From NCBI GenBank assembly GCA_025618425.1, contig CM046833.1, positions 10,074,327-10,138,326 of the forward strand: DNA of 64,000 bases. Reading direction: 5' to 3'. Made by a program: the position numbers and the translations under genes. This stretch comes from Heliocidaris tuberculata (taxonomy: Eukaryota; Echinodermata; Echinoidea; Camarodonta; Echinometridae). The first letter of the stretch is position 1, and the number at the start of each line of letters is the position of its first letter. Positions 1-13,100 of the stretch are shown in pieces. The notes under the pieces are model-generated. The model had not been told where the DNA came from. It saw nothing but the letters and a program-made list of their open reading frames with translations, and did not search any database.

Positions 1-2842
1 AAAATGTCTAAAACTTGCATTTTATCTTTTCAATCTAGTTATAATTGAAGATATTACGAAGAACGCTCTGTAGCGCACTCTGCATACTGTTGATTAAAAA
101 TAAGGTGCGGTAGTCAAAGCCGGTAGTAACTCAAGAATGCGCACTTTTCTTAAACAAAGTAACAAAACAAAACAAAAAACAAAACACAAGAAACAAGCAC
201 TACTATTCAACAAAACAATGATGAACACGTTTGAAAAAATATAGATTCAAAAGTGTACGTTCATCAAATTGCTTTTTTGTATCAAATTTGTCATTTCGCC
301 ACAGTTAAACTAAATCAATCGCTATGAAGGGTTGCGTTCTGGACTCCCGAGCGATCCCGTTCAGCCCCCAGTGTTCAGGCATTCCTCCAGGTAATATATA
401 AAAACGAATAAAACGGGAAATTCCGAGCCATGGTTTCTATCCCTGACCAAGACTATTTTATCTTTATGAAAATATGATAGGCCTATTCACAGGGGGATGA
501 GGCCATGTGGAGGGGGTAGGGAGCTGCAGGCTCCCCCCCCCCCCCGAGAATTTTCAAAGTTCCGATTTTCGGGCAACAATCGCCTCATATTCAGGCAGAT
601 AGACGCCCGAATATCCTCCTATTTGGGCATCGAGGTACCCGACTAATTGTGATGATGAAATTACATATAGTGTCACATTTTCAACATCCATACTCGCTCC
701 CAATGTTTGTAAAACTGCAAAGTTGATATTTGGGCAAAAGGTGTCAGTCCCCCTTCCGAAAATGTGCATGTACGACCATGATGATAATTAAAAAGATTGT
801 GTATGAGGAAAAGTATTTTATTCAATATTGAAATCATATTGAATAGGCAATAAGTTCATTCTAATTCTTGTAAGTATTAGTAACCGAAGATGACTTGGAT
901 TTTTAGAATAAAGGAAAAAACACATAGTTACAAGAAAGTTATGAACGTGCCAATGGTAATGACGCATCCTTTACCCCCATATCGTTTGTCATTTTTCAAA
1001 TTGAAATTGAACTTCAGGCACACCTCTGTCACTTTTTTTTATTGACAAAACCACTAAAATTGACCCACACCACAGTAACAAAAATGGACAGTCACAAGAG
1101 GTGACGAATAATGGGCAAGTTTGTGGACCAGGAGGACCATTTTTGTGACGCACAAATGATGATTGTCTCATAAAAATAAAGAAAGAAACAGGAAAAAAAT
1201 CCTTTATAAATTTTATGTTTTCAAATTAAAAAAAAACGTTGTCAAGTACATGGAGGAATGATACAATTACCAATATTTAACTCTTTTTAAAAATCAACTA
1301 TTGCATTGTAATGAAACGTGCAAGGGACAAGGTAATTTAGTTTTTTTCTTCAAATGTCTCTAGCTGCTGCCGCCGGAACATAAATTGTTATTAATAATTG
1401 GCGCACTTTATGGGTATGGGTCAGAGTTTATATTGTGATGACCCTACCATGACGAAACTGGGGTATAGGTTGCGTCATTTCAATGGATAGGTGCATTATT
1501 CATTTTGTTCTTGGTAAATTTGAAAGAAGTGTTTAGAATTAGTTTTGTTTGTTTGTTCTGCTGAAAATATATTTGCTTTCCACACCGCTCATTGTATTGT
1601 ATCGTATTTCAGGAATTGTTTGTTTCATTTTTATTTCATTCTGTTTTATTTTGATTCATTTTATATTACACAGACACGCACGCACACACACACAAACACA
1701 CACACATTCTCATCCACGTTTATGTACATGTATTTGACCGCAATAAACTACAATTAAGGTTACCTTTTTGGCAAGGTCGGGGATATCGAAACATTAGGTA
1801 TATATATTTTTGAGGCAAATCATTTCCCTGAAATGATAAATTTTGGGTTTCTCGACACTGGCTTAGCCGGACTTAGGGGGGGGGGGGGGGGTGACCTCCG
1901 AACATGTCGGGTAGGGGTAGGATATGGTTATAAAGTCTTGAGTCCTAAGCATGTTTTACCTTTTTTAGCAGATAAACCCTACGTCGTTAGTTTATAATCC
2001 CTTTTTTTTTAGGTCAAAGCACCACTTGTTACAATACAAACGAAACTAAAATAGCTGAAAGCGATGCAAGATATTGCACTGCTCTCTAACATGTCTAAGC
2101 CATACAAAGTATTTTACTAAAGTTATGTGCATATTAGTTCAAGTCGACACATGTCTGATTACCTTTGTTTTGTATTGTTCACTTAGTCAACTTGACATTT
2201 TGTGAACTTAAAAAAATTGGTTCTTTCCGTTGACTTTGATGTTGTTGCTGTTTTGCTGCTGTTGTTGTTTTTATCATTTGTGGTTTATGTGGGGAAAAAT
2301 CCCAACAATTTCAGCTTTGTTGCCCAAGCGACTCTGCATAATTTGAATGGACCCCTGCTGGGTAGACAACGTACGTTCGCTCACTACAAGTAAATGGCCA
2401 TTTCCTGCGCGTAGACATTTTGAATCATTTGCCCGGACATTCAATAACTTGCCCGTTGATATGGAAATGAAGAAGAGGCATCCACACTGAGCTACTATAG
2501 GCAATGTAGAAGCTTACCGCCGTAATGAGAAATCCACTCTGTTTTTCCGCTGTTTTTTGCGTCAAAATGTATGCAGGATACAAATCAGTTTTGTAACAAG
2601 GGTGTAATACATGTATCCCTGTATGCATATCATAAAAAATATTATGCCTCAATTATCTATAGGAGGAAAATAGCCACGTTATAGATTCTAGTAGTATTGA
2701 TGAACAAATTATTCATATTTTTACAGATAGTTCAGATTTTGAAAATCTGAGTAAGCATATTTAATGCTCATGGTATTGAATAGTTACTGAATTTCAAGAC
2801 AGTTTTTTTTTTTAATTAAGGAGGAGATTTCGTTATAAAAAA
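1..2842. other. Intergenic DNA, no gene recognised
   Basis: No convincing exon is visible; reading frames are short and lack domain motifs. The stretch holds a C-run (about 531-545), a (CA)n tract (about 1675-1707) and a G-run (about 1876-1891). Around 2520-2740 is a diverged relative of the repeat seen at 6812-6975: similar order of text around a cgtcaaaatgta-like core, a ttttgtaac/agca-like word and an attatt(c/t)atatttttaca word. The G- and C-runs resemble those inside the MITE-like repeats elsewhere in the window. Confidence 0.6.
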
Positions 2843-5800
2843 ATATTCGTTCGTTCGTTCGTTTATTTCCATTTCCATAAAAATATACAATACATAAACA
2901 TAACAATAAAAACATCATGTTCTTACACAAACCTTGTAACTGCGATGAGTATACAAGTATGACATAATGCGTTTATATAACCAAGGTAAACAAAGTGAAA
3001 ATGAAAAAATAGAGAAACTTAAAAAGCGGCAAAAGCCTTGTCTAGAAGTGCTCTACCAAAAAGCTCTTGGAATAAGTTAACGTTTTACCATAATTATTTA
3101 AAATTCAATTTCAATAATAAAGTAAGTGTGTAAGATAAGAAAAAAGAGAATTAAACAATTAAACAATAAAACATGTCAGAGATGGGAACGGCAGGTATAT
3201 ACATGTATTAAACAATAGAGTTACATTTCTGAGTATCTGGATAAGAAGTATTATTTCAGTGATCTCTTAAATAATCGTTGACTATGGCAATTGGATATAT
3301 TGCTCGGTATGGCATTCCAAATTATAGGGAGATAAAAGCGCAGAGACTTTAACTCAAAACCGTATGAAACTTTCCAACGATGAAAACATAGTTTACTCCT
3401 TGTATTATGGTTATGAAGGCCAATGTTGACATTAAACATACTTGATATTGTATTTGGGAGTAGATTTTGAAAATAGGAGAATCCAATAACTGCGGTACAA
3501 AACTGATATAAATCAGATATAGTAAGTGTTTTTACTTTTATAAACAGAGGAGCAGAATGGGCAAGGTAGTGGCTATCAGTACATATACGCAAGGCTTTTT
3601 TCTGTAATTTAAATAGTGTATCTGTCTTTGTTTTGCCACAGTTCCCCCAAACCGTAATACAATAAGATAAATATGGTAATATTAGAGTATTATACAACAA
3701 TATCATAGAAGAACGGGGAAGATAATGCCTTATTTTATACAAAATACCAACGCATCTCGATACTTTACCCGTTACATAATTTACATGCGCATCCCATTTC
3801 AGGTTACGTTCAATATAAATACCAAGAAAATTAACAACATCCACTTTAATCAGAGGAGTAGAATCTATATAAAGAGTTATACTATCAAGGGTATTGGATA
3901 TATTTTTTCTATTTTGGTTACAAAATATCATTGAAGTTGTTTTTTTCTTATTAATTACCAGTTTATTGACTTTGAACCATTTAGAAACTTTGGCTAGTTC
4001 AAAATTAACATTCTGCTCTAAATTTGACACGTCATCCTGAGTATAAAATAATGTTGTATCATCTGCATACACTGTAAATATAAACTTATCAGATGATTTA
4101 ATAATATCATTAACATAAATCAAAAATAATAAGGGGCCTAGGATAGACCCTTGGGGAACACCATAATGTATGAGGGAACGGTCAGAAGAATAATTATTAT
4201 AAACAGTATATTGATAACGATATTTCAAATAACTTTGAAACCATTGCAATGGAATACCCCTGATACCATAATAATTCAGTTTATATAGAAGTATATTATG
4301 ATCCACAATATCAAAGGCCTTTGAAAGGTCTAAAAAAATTCCTATCCCAAACGTATTGCATTTAATAGCAGAAATAACACTGTCCTGTAAGTTTATCAAC
4401 GCATGCACAGTTGAGTGATTAGGACGGAAACCATATTGGCTGTTAGTAATAATATTATGAGTACGTAAATACGAATATAAACGATTATGTACACATTTTT
4501 CTAATATTTTTGATAAGGCTGGAAGTATTGAAATTGGCCTATAGTTCTCAAATACATGAGGGTCATCTTTTTTATGTACAGGAGTAATTTTGGCTATCTT
4601 TAATTTATCAGGAACAATTCCTGTTATTAAAGATTGATTAAAAATGTATGTTACAGGATTAACAATGGAATGTATAATTCTTTTCAAAATAACGGAACTG
4701 ATATTATCAAAACCACTTGCTTTGCTGTTATGAAGTGATTTACAAGTTTTTATAATTTCGTTTTCATTGATAGGCTTAAAAAATATTGAACTTGAAATAG
4801 GTTCATTTAAATAATCTGTAAAATTTGAAAGGCTATCATCCTGTTGAAAAGAAGTAATAGCTTGTTTACAAGAGTTTATGAAATATGTATTGAATTCATC
4901 TGCAATCTGTTGTGGATCATCAATTTGTATGTTATCACGTATGAAATATTTAGGAAGATTTCTTTGGGTCTTACCTAACAGTTTGTTCATTACAGACCAT
5001 GTTCCTTTGATATTATTTTGCATTTGTTTTAATTCATTGCAATAGAAAAATTTCTTAGCATGTCGGAGCTTATTATTTACTTTATTTATGTATATCTTAA
5101 ATTTTCTTTCACTTGAAGATTTACTTTCACTTGAAGATTTACTATCATGTAAGAAAATTTTGTAAAGCTTATTTTTCTTTCTTATGGAACGTAATAAAGT
5201 CGGTGTTATCCAGGGTTTACGAATACAAGATCTTTTTGATTTATTCCTAGTTAGAGGTGTTTATCAAATGCAGTTTCTAATGTAAAATAAAACAACTCAT
5301 ATGCATCATTAGCATTCAAAGAACAATATAGTGGAGACCAATCTGTTAAATACAATTGATTCATTAATGCTTTAATACTATCATCCGTAATCTTACGTGA
5401 AAAGCTATAAGTATTTGAAACACTGCGTACATATGCTTGTTTTCTAGAGAGAAGAAAAATAGGTAAATGGTCAGATATATCGACACAAAAACTTCCACTT
5501 ACAAAATCAGTATCAATGACATTAGTAAAAATATTATCGATTAATGTAGCAGAACTGCAAGTTATACGAGTTGGGGTTTTGATAAGAGGGAAAAGACCGT
5601 ATAAAGAATTGACACTCAAAAAATTTGTAGCATCAGAATTATATAGTTGTTTTAAAATGTCAATATTAAAATCTCCAGTAATAAATATATTACAGTGCTC
5701 ACATTTGAGTTTAAGTAATACACTGTCATAAAATTTCAAAAAGTTATCAAGGTTGGTATTTGGCTTTCTATATATTACACCAACCGTATTTTTGACATTA

Positions 5801-6222
5801 GTTACGTGTATAATATCGATGAATAAAAACTCTAGGTCATTTTTTACATCTTCAGTACAAGTAATATCACTTCTTATAATGTATTTTAAATGATTTGATA
5901 TGAAAAATGCTACACCACCGCCGCGACCTAAAATCCGGTTAGAATTAATAAACGCGTAGCCTTCTAAATGAAAAGGTATTATTGGTGTATCACAGATCCA
6001 AGTTTCAGATATTGCAATAATTGAGAATGAGGTTTGGATTGTAGATAGAAAAACGGATAAGCTTTCAAAGTTTTTATTAAGACTACGAGCATTCACATGT
6101 AATATATTCAGACCACAATAATGATGAAACTTCAAATTAAATTCATTAGGTGTGTAAGATTGACACTTTTCAAACAAGTTATAAAAATTTAAATCAGGGT
6201 CTATATCTTCTAAATAGTTCAT
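2843..6222 (-). mobile_element. Non-LTR retrotransposon, CR1/Jockey-superfamily type, nearly complete
   Basis: Read on the minus strand this is an endonuclease domain, a reverse transcriptase domain, about 400 bp of 3' UTR and a terminal (ACGA)n-type tail ending near 2845-2864 (seen on + as attcg ttcg ttcg). The 3' end lies at the low coordinate. A short tandem repeat in place of poly(A) is typical of CR1/L2-related elements. The 5' limit is uncertain: the first in-frame Met is at 6222, and no ORF1 is recognisable upstream before the G-run at about 6496. The two protein halves are in different frames, so this copy is probably dead although otherwise well preserved. No target duplication was found. 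Confidence 0.85.
3251..6222 (-). pseudogene. Endonuclease-reverse transcriptase polyprotein, one frameshift
   Basis: The N-terminal part (6222 down to 5251, 323 codons) is an exonuclease-endonuclease-phosphatase fold. It shows VNARS near residue 44, SETW at 72-75, RGGGVA near 100, GDFNID at 163-168 and the catalytic SDH at 230-232. The C-terminal part (5023 down to 3251, 590 codons from its first Met) shows NYRPIS near 160, LDLSKAFD at 231-238, GVPQGSILGPLLF at 288-300 and YADD at 319-322. Its C-terminal tail ends with an FxRWKVSYG...IWNAIP pattern usual in this family. Between them (5259-5024) the downstream frame stays open back to the junction, including a KPWIT motif. The break is therefore a single-base frameshift near 5258. 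The protein would act in target-primed reverse transcription. All visible catalytic motifs are intact, so the frameshift is the only obvious lesion. Confidence 0.85.
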
Positions 6223-6728
6223 GGAATATTTTTACAATAATTATGTACTGTCATTCCATAGCACATGCATGTACATGATTCATATAGTTGTATATCCAGA
6301 TGTATGGTTGTTAAATATTGATGTTCACATAACAAAAGATAGTGAATTTTTATACGTTTCTCTGACATATTTGACTGGTGAAGGTATAAAAAAAAACAAA
6401 TGATTTTTTTTACAAAGCAAGAACAAACAAAAAACAACGAAATTATGAAAGGCAAGAATTTATGGTTTACACAATCAGTGTTCAATTAAAAAATTAGGGG
6501 GGGGGGAGTTAGTGAACGTATGTCCATCCAGGAACAATTATGAGTTCATCCGTTAATATTCATACTTTATTTTGATTATCTCTTTTCTTTGAGAGAGTGA
6601 AGCTGTTCAAAACTATGAATCACTTGTTTCAGATTTTTTCCATTGTCATCAGCCTCGGCGAGTAGTGCAATGATGCGACCATCTGCACTCCAAGCATCAA
6701 GAACCAAAGGACTAGCTTTTCTTGTGCG
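6223..6728. other. Region upstream of the non-LTR element, no gene recognised
   Basis: It contains a G-run at about 6496-6506 and otherwise low-complexity AT-rich DNA. It may include the 5' UTR of the neighbouring retrotransposon (minus strand), but no motif confirms this. Confidence 0.4.
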
Positions 6729-7013
6729 ATTAAACGAATTATTCAAAAGATCAAACTTTACAATGTTTTGTAAAAATATAAATAATTCGTCATGTAATTA
6801 GAAATTTACCCTGCTTTTGATAGCATTTTCTGTCAAAATGTACGGAGGGTACATATCGGTTTTGTAGCAGGTGAGTAACGCTTGTTTTAAAGTATAATCG
6901 GGCGTATAAAATTTACATAGAGGAAATTCTCCATGTAATAAACAAATATAAACAAATTATTTATATTTTTACAAAACATTGTAAAGTTTGATCTTTTGAA
7001 TAATTCGTTTAAT
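6729..7013. repeat. Perfect 59-bp inverted repeat
   Basis: Bases 6729-6787 and 6955-7013 are exact reverse complements over 59 bp, separated by 167 bp. Arm 1 begins attaaacgaattattc and arm 2 ends gaataattcgtttaat. The right arm is also the start of the directly repeated block at 6951-7342. The structure could be a foldback MITE or an inverted local duplication. Perfect identity suggests a recent event or ongoing arm-to-arm conversion. Confidence 0.85.
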
Positions 7014-7274
7014 ATGAGATATGCCATGACACAAATGAAGGAAGTGATTTATTCATTGTCATGCATCTTGATCAGTACAACCGTTTCCAAACAGGAACTG
7101 AAATTTGATTTTTTTTTTTTTTTTTTTTTTTAGACAAAGTTTTTGCTAATTACAGTTGATTGCCGTGTTTAGTTGTTCGTGTCAGTGTTGCTGCGACTCA
7201 CTAGACTGGTTGATTGATTCCGTAAAAAAAAGTTTTGACGTCGTCAAAATAGATGTATCATATATAGGAGCAAT

Positions 7275-7311
<37 letters not shown>

Positions 7312-7342
7312 CTTATATCCTGAATCTATGAAGAGCATAAAC
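6951..7342 (+). repeat. Direct duplication, copy A
   Basis: This block matches 7658-7956 in order and detail: the acaaaacatt..taaagtttgatctttt core, the ccgtttccaaacaggaactg word, a T-tract, ggttgattgatt, aggagcaatcaag followed by a (GA)n tract, and a cttatatcctgaat end. Copy A is longer because its T-tract and GA tract are expanded (T-tract about 7112-7132; GA about 7275-7308) and it has about 65 bp extra after the T-tract. Confidence 0.8.
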
Positions 7343-7640
7343 CAGTGGCGTAGCCAGGATTTTTCAAAAGGGGGGGGGGGGCAGACGTGAAGGATCAAAC
7401 CGCGTAGCCATGGCAGCCAGGATTTCATTTTAGGGGGGGGCGGTTGTGAGCACACAAAACTTACGAAATTGGTGATGAGCACGCGAAGCGTGCTCTCCAG
7501 GAGGGGTGGGAGCAGGGAGGGGGCCGGGATATTCCCCCCTTCCGCGCGAAGCGCGAAAGCTCTGACGTTTAATTGCAAAATTGGAGGGAAAGATAACGGC
7601 TCATAGCACCTTTATTAGGCGGAAAGTTAGTTCGACAAAT
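7343..7640. repeat. G-run repeat of hAT-MITE style between the two duplicate copies
   Basis: It begins cagtggcgtagccagg, a start like that of the MITE at 18320. It contains two G-runs (about 7371-7381 and 7434-7441) and palindromic words such as gcacgcgaagcgtgc and cgcgcgaagcgcg. No matching right end was found, so it may be truncated. Its position suggests that it inserted between copies A and B, or marks the duplication breakpoint. Confidence 0.5.
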
Positions 7641-7657
7641 TATTATTATTATTAATT

Positions 7658-7956
7658 AAACAATTTATTCATATTTTGACAAAACATTCTAAAGTTTGAT
7701 CTTTTTGACAATTCGTTTAATATGGGATATGCCATTACATGAATGAAGGACTTGATTTATTCATTACCTTGATAAATGCAACCGTTTCCAAACAGGAACT
7801 GAAATTAATTTTTTTTTACAGTGACTCACTAGACCGGTTGATTGATTGCGTAAAAAGAGTCTCGCCGTCATCAAAATAGATGTATTACATATAGGAGCAA
7901 TCAAGAGAGAGAGAGAAAAAAAATACTTATATCCTGAATTTATGAAGGGCATAAAC
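7658..7956 (+). repeat. Direct duplication, copy B
   Basis: Second copy of the block at 6951-7342, with shorter T and GA tracts and scattered substitutions. Both copies end in the same cataaac word. Confidence 0.8.
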
Positions 7957-9826
7957 GACAGGTCAATTAAAATAATAATTAAAAATATAAAGAAAACATG
8001 TAAATTATTTTAACATCTATAAAATGAACGCCGATTCAAAATGGTTCCAAGCAGGAAAATAGAGATGCGAACGTACGGGAGACATATTAAAGGCTGGTCA
8101 CCACCGGTCGTGCACATCCTTGCGTGTGGTTTGCGACGGATTTCGCAGAAAATCCTTCCGTCGCACGCTTGGGCCTGCACGTTATTTTTGTTGTTGGGGT
8201 TTTTTTTTCCAAGCACGTAAGATCACACAGGATACGCAAGGAGGGTGTTTGACATGTCCAACAATCTCTCAATCGCACGTGCTCCTTGCAGAGGTCTCAC
8301 GAAGCCATATGGGGCCGTGCCATGTCGCGCGTCGGTTGCATGGTACCTGTACGGGGCTGTACGTTCGCCTCAAGAGTTATTGCATGTAAGAGGATGTATG
8401 TTAATGAGGAGGGTCCAAGACGCCCAAGAAAAGATGCAGAGAGGGGCACGGATGGTTGTGACCATGATAAAAGAAGGACGTACGAATCGCAAGGAGTGGC
8501 CCAGAGCCAATCGCAGCTGCGGACATGCATGTGCAAAAACACGCCCGATCAGTTATAACCATAGTATTATGTAAGGGAGCGTAGTTATCATAACATAAAA
8601 TTTAGGTGTTGGAATGGTGAAACCTCGTCTTTTAGAGCTCTAGAAAACTGATCGCAAATTTTAATGTCGTGGGGGGGGGGGGGACTATTTTGCATCCCCC
8701 CCCCCCCGATATATGGAAGTAAACATCAACCCCCTTTCTTCTGGCGCCTGTGATGGGCAGTGGTGTAATGAGCCAAAAATGTTGAGGGGGCTGAGCCAGC
8801 AAGAATTTAAGAATTTTCTAAAGCGTCAGGAACGAAATACATACTATTATGATACTTGTATATAAATCCTTTGAATGGAGGGGGAGGGGTACACAAAGGA
8901 AAGGGGATACGGTACATCCCAGTCCCTCCCACAAATAAGAAGTCTTTGCACTTTGCTGTACTATCAAAATGTTGCACTTATCTTTCTAAATTGAATATTC
9001 TATTTTGCAAGGTCACGTGGCGAGCGAGCCAGACATTTTTTTTTTCTTTTTTTTTTTTACATTTTGTAGTTTGAAACTTTGCATTCATCCACACAAGTAT
9101 AATGAGCAAAGTCTGAACTTAATATCCATCCTTTTCCTTTTTTCTCTTATGGGGATTAGGCAGCTTAAAATCATCTTTAATTTTTAGTGACTTCTATTTT
9201 CGGGGGACAATTCCTCTCTGCCTAGGCTATGTAATACCTGTTTCCAGATTTTCTTTAAAATGAAGTTTTATGTGTATTAGACGAGGGTGCGGAGAGACAG
9301 ACTGAGAGGAATATCTATTTTTAATAATGCAAGTTTGCATTCTAGAGCACTTCGGAGCTTAAGTAGTGTGCTGTAGCATTAACTCATTATTTACTTCCCT
9401 CAGTTTCGAAACTGAAATTTCATGACAGTGTGTGATCCTATTGTACAGAGGCTGGTTGGGTATAAGAGGAAAGTTCCCCTCATATTAAGACAACTGTGAG
9501 AAAACACGATGCATTTACATGCAAGCGGAGGTGCATGTACTTAGAAGATTATACGTTCTAAAAAAGTACTACCATGACTACTGTAATCACAAAAGTACAT
9601 CCTTTTCTTTCTCCTTTCTTTATTTGTTTTCCTTCCTTTTCCTTTTTTTATTTTTTTGATCGTGTAACCGGGGGGGGGGGGGGTGCAGCCCCCAAGCCCC
9701 CCCCCCCCCCTACAGTAGACCATGTTCGGGAAAAACGCCCACGCCGTCAGTTTTCTAAGACGCTGTGTTAGGGTAAACAGGCAAAAAAAAGTCCGACCTA
9801 CCAGTGCATATACATGTATGTATATA

Positions 9827-9922
<96 letters not shown>

Positions 9923-10128
9923 CGTGTGCGTCTGTGTGTGCGCGTGTGTGTGTGAGTGTGTATTCTGCTCCCCAAGGTTTGCCACCATGCCAATCGCAAT
10001 TCGGATTGCAGCACGTTACCTGATTACTATTACTGTTTAAAGATTGCAGGTAGTGAAGTACACTGGCAATATTATTTGCATTATCAGCCGAGAAAATCGA
10101 ATACTTATAGAAACAACAGCAACAAAAT
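7957..10128. other. Intergenic DNA upstream of the GRL-like gene
   Basis: No exon is recognised. Stretch 8090-8560 is GC-richer with CpG words and long overlapping open frames in several phases; no domain is visible in any of them. Two structures of a G-run followed by a C-run occur at about 8671-8708 and 9670-9711 and could fold as G:C hairpins. T-rich tracts lie at 9038-9058. Confidence 0.5.
9822..9962. repeat. Compound (TA)n(TG)n microsatellite
   Basis: About 55 bp of alternating TA (with two short interruptions) run straight into about 80 bp of TG/CG alternation. The whole tract alternates purine and pyrimidine. It lies about 170 bp upstream of the start codon of the receptor-like gene. 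Open frames across it (Ile-Tyr, Cys-Val and Thr-His runs) are artefacts of the repeat. Confidence 0.95.
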
Positions 10129-13100
10129 ATGCCTAAAAAAGGAGGAAAGCGTAGCAAATATTGCTCTTGCCATGACTCCTGTCAGGTTGATCTGGAACGA
10201 CAGAAGTTGATACAAACAGAGAACAATGATTGTTCCACGCCTCCGAAAACCACGACCAGTCAAAATTCACCAGTTCCACTCTATGTAAACCTTGCGATGA
10301 TATTAAGCGGTCTATGGCGTCCATCGACTGGAGGCCGCACCTGCGATTCCCATGGTCGCGAGGACGATATCGACAACAAGATTGAAGTCTCGACTGAAAC
10401 TGAAAACATTCCGGCGATGGATTCTCAGGGACACAGCTCTGACGAGGAAAAAGCAACTCTTCTCAATGACATTGACTTTATCGCCGAAGCAGAATTAATG
10501 GAGTCTAACTATGTGCATCGAAGAGTTTCAGGTGAAATAATTTCCTTTTTATTTGGTAGGTCGATTTTAAGTATTTGAAAGAGAAATACACATTTTTAGG
10601 ATAGCGTGCACAATTTTAAACTTCTGTAAAAGGTTTCATCAATGAATAATGTTGGGATATACCTTCTTCAGTAGGTTTTGAAAGTTATGACAATAGGAGC
10701 TCCTGAAATTTTTTTTCAGAGTGTTTCATGAATATTTCATGTTTTCTTTAAAGGTCCTCTGCAACCCATTGCAAGTTGATTCCTGTTTATGTGCAGGGAT
10801 GTATACAACTTATATTTTGTTATTCAAACATCTAAATATGTTTCATAAGTTTTAAACATTTTTAAAATCATTTTCTCAAACATGCTATTAAGCTTAACTC
10901 AAAACAAAAAAAAGGGGGGGGGCCCTAGATCTCATTCCTGCAATGACATCATCTGTCAATCATTAGTAAGCTAAAGAGAGACAGTGGTATGTAGCTTTGT
11001 CAGGGATGAACATCTGTTCTAATAGACTATACAATGCCTACATAGGAGCTGCTATGTCAGACATGCTGTAGCATCACAAGGAAAAGAATGGTAATGAGGA
11101 GGTATTGTTTGAAAGCATGCAATTCTATTGTGAACATGTGCTGAGCTGGGGGCAGTTACATTCCACTGTCTATTGTAGAATGTTAGTGTAGCTGACTGAT
11201 GATTGACAGATGATTTTCAGATTTTAGATTTAGATTTTATTTCACTATATTTTCATTTCCCAAGTATAATTATAACAATAAGCATTGTGAAATTAACAAT
11301 ATACAAAATAACTGACAACACAACTTAGTGCAGAAACAATTCGATCATTACAAGGAAAACAAAGTGCCTTAAAGTTTGAGTTGTAAGGGAAAAAAAGTAA
11401 CATCAATGAAGACTACATTAGATTAATCTTATGAAAATGAGAGTGAAAACAGAGACCAGCTTAGAAGCAGAGCTTGTAGAAGCGCTGGTCCCTGGCAAAA
11501 GTTAAATCATCATACAGTAGATAAAAAAAAACTAGACTGGGCAGTCATGCATAAAATGCCCAATAAAAGGGGAAAAGAAGAAGGCAGATACATGTCCATG
11601 GAAAGCAAACAAATCATAGACATAACACACTTTCCATCGAAGAGAAAGCATTGAAAAATTATTGTAAACACAAAAAGCTGGAAATAGCAATTAGGAAAAT
11701 AGTAACGATTTAAAGGAGCAAACTTTACAAAAGACGGAACAAGAAGGACAAAGTGACAGGTGGGGGTTAGGACGGGAGGGAGGGAAAGGGACATGATCTG
11801 AAAGGTTTCAAGATTTTACAACACAGGTAAACAAAAATCCTCATTGATGGATCAATGTTCATAAAAAAAACAATTAGTGATTTTTTTTTTCAATTTACGT
11901 TTGAGTGTACTCAAACTTATACTGTCTCGTATATTTAAAGGAAGGGAATTCCAAAATTCAGGAGCAGTAAATGAAAAAGTATTCTGGGTTAATGCGGTAC
12001 GAGTTCTTGGCAAGTGATATAGATTGATTTGTCTATTGGGATAATGGATTGTATTATTTACTGTAAATATATTATTGAAGACAGTGGGCAATTCATGGTT
12101 ATGATACTGAAACATAAGTACAGCAAGATTGAGGCCGGAAATATCCTAAATTTTTAAATTGTCGAAATATATTTTTTTTAAACCTCGGTGTTCCATCATA
12201 TGTGGCAGCAAAGTGATAAATAAGGTATCTTAATACGGGATTTTAGTTACCCATTACCGTGAAACAGATTTCAAGGTCACAGCGGATGCAAAATCTGTCA
12301 CTGAAGCTATCTACGTTGGGTATACCTTCTTGATAAGCGCAATATATTATATATTTTTTCAACAATACTTTCCTATGACACCCCACTGTATTTTGATGTC
12401 TTTATTTTTCTTACAGATGCTCCAGTGAACCCCCGGACTGAATTACTATTCATAACGGTTCTACTGTTTAATTTTGGTTGTTGGACAAAAGGTTACATCA
12501 CTTTGTTCTTCTTAAACTTGAAAGAAAAAGAAGTTCTACTCGACACTTTAGATTTCTTTTGCTTTAGCATCCCGATATCTTCCGTGGTGGCTTTTCCACT
12601 GTATGTCCGCATCAGGACCTGCTTGAAACGTTTCAAGACCAGATCGAATTCCGTTCTGAAAATCTTAGATCTTCGGCATGTCAAAAAGTGCACAAAGGTG
12701 CTAATGCGAAGTGCTCGAGGGCGCCAGTCTTTGAGAATTCAGAAGTTCATGCCCTTTTTCGCACTCTCATTTGCGAACACTTTTGTGAAGATTGTGAATG
12801 AAGTATTTATTAATCCTCCGACGTGCCAAATAGCCCTTCACAATTTTTTTCGGATCCAGGCAGCTCTATGTTTCATGTCATACGGTGGATTCTGGTATAT
12901 AATCTACCTTAAGCGAGAGGCCTTGCATTGCGAATTGAACGAGGCTGTTCTGCGAATCGGTCAAGCAGCGATCCACGACGAGATTGATCAGGCCCGACGA
13001 CTGATAAATCGTATGTACTCCAAGTACCACGTCCTACGAAAATTCACAGGCGTTTGGATGGCCATCATGATGTTCGCTACGACGGTACATGCGGCATTAT

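Noticed and set aside
8010..8574. Overlapping open frames in a GC-richer stretch
   Set aside because: Frames occur in several phases on both strands without motifs; probably compositional.
9541..10157. Several open frames with Ile-Tyr, Cys-Val or Thr-His runs
   Set aside because: They are translations of the (TA)n(TG)n microsatellite in all frames.
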